Below are positions 35,474 through 42,579 of a stretch of 64,000 nt of DNA, piece after piece (positions within the stretch are counted from its first letter, which is position 1; each line of letters starts with the position of its first letter). This stretch comes from Lichenicola sp965198655 (GTDB lineage: Bacteria; Pseudomonadota; Alphaproteobacteria; Acetobacterales; Acetobacteraceae). The stretch is from positions 3,410,001-3,474,000 of the forward strand of contig OZ240668.1 of NCBI GenBank assembly GCA_965198655.1, given 5' to 3'. A program made the position numbers and the translations under genes. Under the pieces are notes generated by a model. That model worked only from the letters and a program-made list of their open reading frames with translations. It did no database searches and was not told the origin of the DNA.

Positions 35474-36703
35474 ATGGACCTGCTGGCCAAGCTTGAGATC
35501 CTGGCGGATGCCGCGAAGTATGATGCCTCCTGCGCGTCCAGCGGCACGGAGAAGCGTGACAGCCTGGGGGCGGCCAAGGGGGTCGGCTCCACCGAGGGCA
35601 TGGGGATCTGTCACGCCTACGCGCCGGACGGGCGCTGCATCTCGCTGCTGAAGATCCTGCTGACCAACTACTGCATGTACGAGTGCGCGTACTGCATCAA
35701 CCGGCAGTCCTCCTCGGTGCGCCGGGCGCGGTTCACGGTGGACGAGGTGGTCCGGCTCACGCTTGGCTTCTACCGGCGCAACTGCATCGAGGGGCTGTTC
35801 CTGTCCTCCGGGATCATCCGCTCGCCGGACTACACCATGGAGCAGGTGATCGGCGTCGCGCGCACGCTCAGGGTCGAGCACGGGTTCCGCGGCTACATCC
35901 ACCTCAAGACGATCCCGGACGCCGACCCGCTGCTGCTGGAGGAGGCGGGGCGCTGGGCGGACCGGCTGTCGATCAACGTCGAGCTGCCGACGGAGGGCGC
36001 GCTCAAGGAGTACGCGCCGGAGAAGGACATGGGCGGCATACGCCGGTCGATGGGGCGGATGCGGCAGGGCATCGACGCGGCTCGCGAGAAGACCAGGCCG
36101 GGCGCGGCCAGGCCGCCGCGCTTCGCGCCGGCCGGGCAGAGCACGCAGGTGATCGTCGGCGCCGATCCGAGCCCGGACCGCGCCATCCTGCGCATGAGCA
36201 GCAACCTGTACGGCTCGTATGGCTTGCGCCGGGTGTACTACTCGGCGTTCAGCCCGATCCCGGACGCGTCGGCGGCGCTGCCGCTGCGGCCGGCGCCGCT
36301 GCTGCGCGAGCACAGGCTGTACCAGGCGGACTGGCTGCTGCGGTTCTACGGCTTCGGCGTGGAGGAGCTGGCGACCGACGCCGCCGGCAACCTCGACCTC
36401 GTGCACGACCCGAAGCTGGCCTGGGCGCTGGAGAACCGGGCGATGTTCCCGGTGGACGTCAACGCGGGCACCCGCGAGGCGCTGCTGCGCGTGCCCGGCC
36501 TCGGCGTGAAGTCGGTCGACCGCATTATCCAGGTGCGCCGGCACCGGAGCCTGCGCATGGCAGACCTTGCCCGGCTGCGCCTGTCGCTGGCCAAGATCGC
36601 CCCGTTCGTCACAGCGCTCGACCACCGGCCGGTGCGTGAGCTCGACAGCGCGCGGCTTTCGGCGAAGCTGTCGCCGCAACCCAGGCAGCTCGCCCTGCTT
36701 TGA
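35474..36703 (+). CDS. Putative DNA modification/repair radical SAM protein
   Basis: This 409-residue radical SAM protein belongs to a family that almost always sits next to a UdgX-type uracil-DNA glycosylase gene. The [4Fe-4S] motif CMYECAYC gives Cys67, Cys71 and Cys74. ICHAYAPDGRCISLLKILLTNY precedes it, and GLFLSSGIIRSPDYTMEQ and IHLKTIPDADPLLLEEAGRW are further family marks. Near the C-terminus (about residues 330-375) is a helix-hairpin-helix segment, NAGTREALLRVPGLGVKSVDRI, which suggests DNA binding. The ATG at 35474 is preferred to a TTG one codon before. It precedes the UdgX fusion gene by 6 bp, so they form an operon. Confidence 0.93.
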   Translation: MDLLAKLEILADAAKYDASCASSGTEKRDSLGAAKGVGSTEGMGICHAYAPDGRCISLLKILLTNYCMYECAYCINRQSSSVRRARFTVDEVVRLTLGFYRRNCIEGLFLSSGIIRSPDYTMEQVIGVARTLRVEHGFRGYIHLKTIPDADPLLLEEAGRWADRLSINVELPTEGALKEYAPEKDMGGIRRSMGRMRQGIDAAREKTRPGAARPPRFAPAGQSTQVIVGADPSPDRAILRMSSNLYGSYGLRRVYYSAFSPIPDASAALPLRPAPLLREHRLYQADWLLRFYGFGVEELATDAAGNLDLVHDPKLAWALENRAMFPVDVNAGTREALLRVPGLGVKSVDRIIQVRRHRSLRMADLARLRLSLAKIAPFVTALDHRPVRELDSARLSAKLSPQPRQLALL

Positions 36704-36709
36704 AGGGCC

Positions 36710-38215
36710 ATGCAGAGCGTCATCCTCGCCCACCAGGTTGACTTCGCAGGCTGGCGTGACGCCGCGCGCCGGCTGGCGCTGGAGGGCGTGGCCCCGGAAG
36801 GAGTGCACTTCTCGGTCGGAGCACCCGACGACCTGTTCGCGCAAGCGCCGGCGGAGGAGCCGGAGCCGGCGGCTCCGGTGCCTGCCGGCAGCTTCACCGT
36901 GTCGCGTGCCCTGGTCGAGCTGGCGCAGACGGTGATCCAGGCGCGGGAGCCGGAACGCTTCGACCTGCTCTACGGCCTGGTCTGGCGGGCGCAGCACGGC
37001 GAGAAGAAGATCGCCGAGCTGGTCACAGACCCGTCGGTGCAACGCGCGATACGGCTGGCGCAATCGGTGCGTCGCGACACCCACAAGATGCGCGCCTTCC
37101 TGCGCTTCCGCGAGGTGCTGCCCGATGGAGCGGACGACGGGGCAACGCGCTACGTCGCGTGGTTCGAGCCGGAGCACTACATCGTCGAGGCGAACGCCGA
37201 CTTCTTCGTGCGCCGCTTCGCGACCATGCTGTTCTCGATCCTCACCCCGTATCGCAGCCTGCACTGGAACGGCTCGGACACGCGGTTCGGTCCCGGTGCC
37301 GAGCCGTCGGAGGTGCCGGACGACGACGCGCTGGAGCGTTATTGGCGGGCGTATTTCAGCGCCATCTTCAACCCGGCCCGGCTCAAGGTGTCGGCGATGA
37401 CCTCGGAGATGCCGAAGAAGTACTGGCGCAACCTTCCCGAGGCAGCAGCGATTCCGGAACTGATCCGGACCGCTTCGCGTCGGACCGAGACCATGCTGGA
37501 GGCGGTGCCTATGGACGCGATCGATCCCAAGCCGGCCCGTCGCAGGGTGGCACCGAAGGCGGGACCGGATGCCGGGCCGGCGCTCGGCATCATGGAGGCC
37601 GATCCGGTGCGTCCGGGCACGGTGGCCGAGCTGGCGCAGGCGGCCGCCGCGTGCCGGCGCTGCCACCTTTGGGAGCCGGCGACGCAAGTGGTGTTCGGCG
37701 AGGGGCCGGCGGACGCGCGGATGATGATGGTGGGCGAGCAGCCCGGCGACCAGGAGGACCTGGCGGGGCGTCCGTTCGTCGGACCGGCCGGCCAGTTGCT
37801 CGACCGGGCGATCAAGGAGGCGGGGATCGACCGCGGCACGGTCTACGTCACCAATGCGGTCAAGCACTTCAAGTTCGAGCCGCGTGGCAAGCGGCGGATC
37901 CACGCCAAGCCGGACCTGGCGGAGATCCGTGCCTGCAACGTGTGGCTGGAGGAGGAGCGTCGGGCGGTGAAGCCAGCGCTGGTGGTCATGCTGGGCGCCA
38001 CCGCGGCGCGCGCCGTGCTGGGCCGAGCGGTCACCATCGGGCGCGAGCGGTCGCAGCCGATCGCCTTGCCGGACGCCTACGGCAGCAACGCGCAGGGCTT
38101 CATCACCGTGCATCCGTCCTACCTGCTGCGCATCCCGGACGAGGACACCAAGCAGCGGGAATACGCGGCGTTCGTCGCCGACCTGAAGCAGGCGCTGGCG
38201 CTGGCGACCGGCTAG
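36710..38215 (+). CDS. udgX: DUF4130-UdgX fusion: uracil-DNA glycosylase of the UdgX type
   Basis: The 501-residue protein joins a DUF4130 domain (about residues 1-245, with YGLVWRAQHGEKKIAELV and HKMRAFLRFREV) to a family UdgX uracil-DNA glycosylase (about 300-495). UdgX binds uracil in DNA and becomes covalently attached at the abasic site through a histidine in its extra loop. Here the loop reads GKRRIHAKP, with that histidine at residue 398. Other motifs are MMVGEQPGDQEDLAGRPFVGP, a Cys pair CRRCHLWEPA before it for the iron-sulfur cluster, and VHPSYLLRIPDED. The upstream radical SAM gene is 6 bp away. The TAG stop is part of the left end of a palindromic repeat. Confidence 0.93.
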   Translation: MQSVILAHQVDFAGWRDAARRLALEGVAPEGVHFSVGAPDDLFAQAPAEEPEPAAPVPAGSFTVSRALVELAQTVIQAREPERFDLLYGLVWRAQHGEKKIAELVTDPSVQRAIRLAQSVRRDTHKMRAFLRFREVLPDGADDGATRYVAWFEPEHYIVEANADFFVRRFATMLFSILTPYRSLHWNGSDTRFGPGAEPSEVPDDDALERYWRAYFSAIFNPARLKVSAMTSEMPKKYWRNLPEAAAIPELIRTASRRTETMLEAVPMDAIDPKPARRRVAPKAGPDAGPALGIMEADPVRPGTVAELAQAAAACRRCHLWEPATQVVFGEGPADARMMMVGEQPGDQEDLAGRPFVGPAGQLLDRAIKEAGIDRGTVYVTNAVKHFKFEPRGKRRIHAKPDLAEIRACNVWLEEERRAVKPALVVMLGATAARAVLGRAVTIGRERSQPIALPDAYGSNAQGFITVHPSYLLRIPDEDTKQREYAAFVADLKQALALATG

Positions 38216-38316
38216 AGCATGATCGTTTGATCATGCTCTCCTTTTGTCTGAAAAGAGCAGCTTTATCAGGCAGGTGGAACCGCAAGGCGGTTCAACCTGA
38301 CCTGATGCCGCTCTAG
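38212..38316. repeat. Family C palindromic repeat, 105 bp
   Basis: The element starts CTAGAGC and ends GCTCTAG. It holds a perfect palindrome AGAGCATGATC-GTTT-GATCATGCTCT (38214-38239) and a second hairpin, AGGTGGAACCGCAAGGCGG plus TTCAACCT. Sequences starting TAGAGCATGATC are a known dispersed type in alphaproteobacteria. The first CTAG includes the udgX stop codon TAG (38213-38215). The palindrome could also form a terminator-like hairpin. Confidence 0.8.
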
Positions 38317-38345
38317 CCCTCCGCCGACATCTCCGGAGCGGGTTC

Positions 38346-39241
38346 ATGGCACTCGTCACCATCGACACCCCGGCGCTGTCGGTCGGCTGCCTCGTGTCGG
38401 GGCCGGAGGACGGGTAGCCGCTGCTGCTGCTGCACGGCTGGCCGGACGCCGCCCAGACTGGGACGCGCTGCTGCCGGCGCTGCACGGCGTGGGCTACCGC
38501 ACCATCGCCCCGTCCCTGCGCGGCCACGGCCCGACCCGGTTCCGGGACGGGGCAACGATGCGCTCGGGCGAGGTCGTGGCGATGGGGCAGGACGTGCTCG
38601 ACCTGGCCGCAGCGCTCGGGCTCGGCCGGTTCGGCGTGGTCGGGCATGACTGGGGCGCCAGGATCGCCTACACGCTGGCCTGCGTGACGCCGGAGCGGGT
38701 CGCTGCGGTGGCGGCGCTGGCGACGGGGTGGGACAGGAACGATCCGGACCAGCCGGTATCGATGCCGCAGAACCAGGCGTACTGGTACCAGTGGCTGATG
38801 GCGCTGGACCGGGGTGCTGCGCTGGTGCGCAACGACCGCCGTGCCTACACCCGCTTCATCTGGGAGCTCTGGTCGCCCGGCTGGACGGTGCCGGAGGATG
38901 CGTTCGCCGTCGCGGCGGGCGCGTTCGACAACCCGGACTGGGCCGACGTCACCCTGCACTCGTACCGGGTGCGCTGGGGCCTGGCGCCGAGGGACCCGGC
39001 CTACGCCCCGCTGACGCAGCGGATCGCCGCCGATCCGGTAATCGCCGTGCCGACCCTGATGCTGCAGGGCGGCGCGGACCCGGTGGCGCTGCCGCAGAGC
39101 TCCGAGGGCAAGGAGGCGTGGTTCTCCGGCGGCTATCAGCGGGTGGTGCTGGACGGACTCGGGCACTTCCCGCAGCGCCAGGGGCCGGAGGCGGTGCTGG
39201 CACGGCTGCTGCCGTTCCTGCGACGAACGTTTGGGGCCTGA
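38346..39241 (+). pseudogene. Broken alpha/beta hydrolase (epoxide hydrolase/dehalogenase type)
   Basis: The gene begins at ATG 38346 (MALVTIDTPALSVGC) but meets TAG at 38415-38417, codon 24, just before PLLLLHGWPDAAQT. A single-base deletion follows at about 38457-38462; adding a T would give DAAQTWDALLPALHGVGYRTI. Downstream the frame is clean to the end: APSLRGHGPTRF, the nucleophile elbow VVGHDWGARIAY with Asp as the nucleophile, and the catalytic His in LDGLGHFPQRQ. The intact family hydrolyses epoxides, haloalkanes or similar. A truncated protein from GTG 38489 would lack the oxyanion-hole strand and is unlikely to work. Confidence 0.8.
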
Positions 39242-39245
39242 CCGG

Positions 39246-40019
39246 TCAGGCGTCCGGCAGGGTCACCCCGGACAGGCGGGCGCATTCCGCTAGCAGCCGG
39301 TCCTGGCGGGCGGGGTCGCGCGTGGCGCCGGACGGTTCGCGCGAGCGCAGGTGGAAGAAGTAGCCGCCGGTTCCGGTGGCGGCCGAGTCGCCGTCGGTGG
39401 CCAGCCAGACCTGGGTGCGATGGGCGGCGTCGAGGTCGCCGGTGGCGCGCGGACTCATCTTGGTAGCCACCCAGCCCGGCTCCAGGGCGTTGGACCGCAC
39501 CGCCGGCCAGCGCCGCGCCACGGCAAAGGCGAGCAGCACGTCGTGCAGCTTGGTGTCGGAATAGGCCTGGTTGCCGCGCCATGCGCGGTGCTCCCAGTTC
39601 AGGTCGGCGAGCGAGGCGTCGCCGCGTCGGTGCAGCTCGGAGCTGACATAGACCAGGCGCTGCGGCCGGTGCATCAGCGCGGTCAGCACGTAGGGGGCCA
39701 GGGTGTTGACCGCGAACACGTGCGACAGCCCGTCCTCGGTGACCACGCGCTGCCGCTCGCGATAGCCGATCGCGGCGTTGTGGATCACCGCGTCGAACGC
39801 GCCGAGAGCGTTGGCCCGTTCGGCCAGGGCGCAAGTCTGCGCCAGGCTGGCGAGGTCGCCGGTCAGCACCTCCTCCGCCCCCGGCACGGCGGCCAGGGCG
39901 TCGCGCGCCCGCTCGGCGTTGCGGGCGTGCAGCACCACGCGGTGGCCGCGTTCGACCAGCAGGGCGGCGGCCATGCGGCCGAGGCCGTCGGAGGAGCCGG
40001 TGACGAAGATCCGTGCCAT
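39246..40019 (-). CDS. Short-chain dehydrogenase/reductase
   Basis: The 257-residue protein is an NAD(P)-dependent oxidoreductase of the SDR superfamily. The cofactor motif is VTGSSDGLGRMAAALL (about residues 6-21), followed by VIHNAAIGY, the active-site serine in RLVYVSSELHRRG, and the catalytic YSDTK. Its closest style is the retinol-dehydrogenase/WW-oxidoreductase-like group, so the substrate is open. It converges on the broken hydrolase gene and is divergent from cobF. Confidence 0.9.
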   Translation of the reverse strand: MARIFVTGSSDGLGRMAAALLVERGHRVVLHARNAERARDALAAVPGAEEVLTGDLASLAQTCALAERANALGAFDAVIHNAAIGYRERQRVVTEDGLSHVFAVNTLAPYVLTALMHRPQRLVYVSSELHRRGDASLADLNWEHRAWRGNQAYSDTKLHDVLLAFAVARRWPAVRSNALEPGWVATKMSPRATGDLDAAHRTQVWLATDGDSAATGTGGYFFHLRSREPSGATRDPARQDRLLAECARLSGVTLPDA

Positions 40020-40150
40020 GCGCGGTCAACGCGTCGGCGCCGCCGAAGTGACCGATATCCCAACGTCGCCTGCGAAGGCTGGCGCCGCTGGTGCGGCCTG
40101 CCGAACTTGGACAAGGTGGGGCAGGCCAGCCTATCGGGGGAGCGCAGAAC

Positions 40151-40918
40151 GTGAAGAAGATCCTGGTGATCGGCATCGGCGCCGGAGATCCGGACCAGGT
40201 GACGATGCAGGCGGTCGACGCCCTCAACCGGGTCGACGTCTTCTTCGTGATGGACAAGGGGCCGGAGAAGCAGAAGCTGGCAGCACTTCGCTGCACCATC
40301 TGCCAGCGCTACATCACGCATGACCGCTACCGGATGGTCGAGGCGACGAGCCCGGACTGGGCCCGCGACGGCGCGGACTACAATGCGGTGGTGGCGGATC
40401 TCAACCGCGACAAGGCCGCACTGTTCGCGCGGCTGATCGGAGACGGGATGGCGGAGGGCGAGTGCGGCGCCTTCCTGGTCTGGGGCGACCCATCGCTCTA
40501 CGACAGCACGGTCCGCATCCTGCAAACCCTGGTGGATCTCGGCCGGCACGGCTTCGCGTTCGAGGTCATTCCCGGCATCAGCAGCATCCAGGCGCTGGCC
40601 GCCCGGCACAAAACGACGCTCAACACGATCGGCCAAGCGTTCCAGGTGACCACCGGCCGCCGCCTCGCCGAGGGATATCCCGAGCCGGACAGCGTCGTGG
40701 TGATGCTCGACGCGCACGCGACGTTCCGGCAGTTCGTCGACCAGGACATCGACATCTTCTGGGGCGCCTATATCGGCACGCCCGACGAGATCCTGGTCGC
40801 CGGCAAGCTGCGCGACGTGGCCGACGAGATCGAGCGGCTCAGGACCCAGGCCCGGGCCGCCCATGGCTGGATCATGGACAGCTATATCATGCGCCGCAGG
40901 GGCGGCGACGCGGGCTGA
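40151..40918 (+). CDS. cobF: Precorrin-6A synthase (deacetylating)
   Basis: CobF methylates precorrin-5 at C-1 with loss of acetate in the aerobic cobalamin pathway. The 255-residue protein starts at GTG 40151 (VKKILVIGIGAGDPDQVTMQA), preceded by a GGGGGAG site. Family marks are the tetrapyrrole methylase motif IGIGAGDP, FLVWGDPSLYDST near residue 105, and EVIPGISSIQALAARH. No other cob gene is near, so the rest of the pathway is elsewhere. Confidence 0.94.
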   Translation: MKKILVIGIGAGDPDQVTMQAVDALNRVDVFFVMDKGPEKQKLAALRCTICQRYITHDRYRMVEATSPDWARDGADYNAVVADLNRDKAALFARLIGDGMAEGECGAFLVWGDPSLYDSTVRILQTLVDLGRHGFAFEVIPGISSIQALAARHKTTLNTIGQAFQVTTGRRLAEGYPEPDSVVVMLDAHATFRQFVDQDIDIFWGAYIGTPDEILVAGKLRDVADEIERLRTQARAAHGWIMDSYIMRRRGGDAG

Positions 40919-40928
40919 GCACCTGAGG

Positions 40929-41114
40929 CTGTTTGAGAACATTTGTTTGACCGGTAAGCAAGGCCAGGGCCCTGCCCACCGATCCGCTTCGCGGCTCGGT
41001 CCGCTGGGGCCGGAGGCCCCAGACCCCTATTATCTTAAGGATTGGGTTTGAAGGGCTCTGCCCTTCATGGGGTCCAGGGGCAACGCCCCTGGGTCTTCGC
41101 CGTCCTCAAACGGA
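40929..41114 (+). repeat. Family B repeat, copy 3, most complete
   Basis: The ends are inverted repeats: CTGTTTGAGAAC on the left and GTCCTCAAACGGA on the right (10 of 12 match). Inside are the hairpins seen in the other copies: GGCCAGGGCCCTGCCC, CTGGGGCCGGAGGCCCCAG, GAAGGGCTCTGCCCTTC and CAGGGGCAACGCCCCTG. It fills the gap between cobF and hflX. The ends resemble those of the family A elements (CGTTTGAGAA), suggesting a shared origin or mobilising enzyme. Confidence 0.82.
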
Positions 41115-41124
41115 CCCCGAGACC

Positions 41125-42480
41125 TCAAGGCGCCGCGAGGCTGCGGCGCAACCGGGCGATGGCGCCGGGCAGGCCGCGCACCGTCAGCACCCGGCCGGTC
41201 TCGTCATAGGCTTCCGCCAGCACCCGCGCGCTGTCGTACACCTCGCCGATCAGCCCCTGCCGGGCGTAGGGCAGCACCAGCACCTCCTCCACCATCGCCT
41301 GCTCGAAGAAGGCGATGATGGTGTCGCGCAGGGCGGCCACGTCACCGGGCGCATGGGCGGACAGCAGGATCGCGTCGGGGTGCTTCTCCAGCAGTGTTGC
41401 CCGTCCGGCCTCGTCCACCCGGTCCATCTTGTTCAGCACCAGCCGCGACGGCACCGCGTCCGCGCCGATCTCGCGCAGCACGGAGCGGCTCACCTCGAGC
41501 TGCGCCTCGTGGGTCGGGTCGGACGCGTCGACCACATACAGCAGCAGCGAGGCTTCCAGCGCCTCCGCCAGGGTGGAGCGGAACGAGGCGACCAGGTCGT
41601 GCGGGAGCTGCTTGATGAAGCCGACCGTGTCGGACACCAGCACGCGGGGGCGGGTTTCCGGCTGCAGCGTGCGCACGGTGGTGTCGAGGGTGGCGAACAG
41701 CTTGTCCTCCACCAGCACCTGGCTGCCAGTCAGCGCCCGCATCAGCGACGACTTGCCGGCGTTGGTGTAGCCGACCAGCGCCACGCGCAACTGGTCGCGC
41801 CGCGCGGTGCGTCGCCCCTCGGCGTCGCGCTGCACCGCGTCGAGCTGCTCCTTGAGCTCTGCCAGGCGGTCGCGGATCTTGCGCCGGTCCAGCGCCAGCG
41901 CGCTTTCGCCGGCACCCGGGCCCTGCTGGCGCCCGCCGCCGGTGGCGGACTCGCGCAGCCGGGGGGCCACGTAGCGCAGCCGCGCCATCTCCACCTGCAG
42001 ACGCGCCTCGCGGGTGTTGGCGTGGCGGTGGAAGATCTCGACGATGACGCCGGTGCGATCCAGCACCTCGGCCCCGGTGGCGCGCTCCAGGTTGCGGATC
42101 TGGCTCGGCGACAGCTCGTGGTCGACCACGACGAAGCCGGGACGCGGGGTGTCCGGATCGGGCTCGACCGGGTCGGTGGCGGTAGTACCGGCCGCGCCCT
42201 CGAAGCGCTGCCGGGCCTTGGATTTCGGTGCGGGCGCCATCGAGCCGATCACGCCGGTGCCGCCGGTCAGCGCCGCCAGCTCGGCCAGCTTGCCACTGCC
42301 GAGCAGCGCACCGGCACCGGTGCCCTCGCGCTTCTGAGACACGGTGCCGACCACCTCGAAGCCCAGCGTCTTCACCAGGCGGCCCAACTCGGCGAGGCTG
42401 GCGTCGTGCGCCGCGTCGTCCACCTCCGGCGTCTGGATGCCGACGAGGACGGCGCGCGGGGTCGGGGGCGTGGTCTCCAT
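41125..42480 (-). CDS. hflX: GTPase HflX
   Basis: HflX is a ribosome-associated GTPase that splits stalled 70S ribosomes, especially under heat stress. The 451-residue protein has an N-terminal ND1 domain (GRLVKTLGFEVVGTVSQKRE), a Gly-rich linker GGGRQQGPGAGESAL, and a GTPase domain with VALVGYTNAGKSSLMRALTG, DTVGFIKQLPHDLVASF and LVLNKMDRVD. The ND1 region holds an insertion of about 50 residues rich in Lys, Pro and Asp (near PKSKARQRFEGAAG) that is longer than in most. The ATG at 42480 is preferred to one 17 codons upstream. The usual upstream hfq gene is missing. Confidence 0.95.
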   Translation of the reverse strand: METTPPTPRAVLVGIQTPEVDDAAHDASLAELGRLVKTLGFEVVGTVSQKREGTGAGALLGSGKLAELAALTGGTGVIGSMAPAPKSKARQRFEGAAGTTATDPVEPDPDTPRPGFVVVDHELSPSQIRNLERATGAEVLDRTGVIVEIFHRHANTREARLQVEMARLRYVAPRLRESATGGGRQQGPGAGESALALDRRKIRDRLAELKEQLDAVQRDAEGRRTARRDQLRVALVGYTNAGKSSLMRALTGSQVLVEDKLFATLDTTVRTLQPETRPRVLVSDTVGFIKQLPHDLVASFRSTLAEALEASLLLYVVDASDPTHEAQLEVSRSVLREIGADAVPSRLVLNKMDRVDEAGRATLLEKHPDAILLSAHAPGDVAALRDTIIAFFEQAMVEEVLVLPYARQGLIGEVYDSARVLAEAYDETGRVLTVRGLPGAIARLRRSLAAP

Positions 42481-42579
42481 GGCGGATGACCTAGCATGGG
42501 CGGGACCGGACATGCAGATCGCGCGGTCCAACGGGAGCGTTGCGCCGCACGCCGGGCGCGCCGCCGGCGGGCGGCCGCG

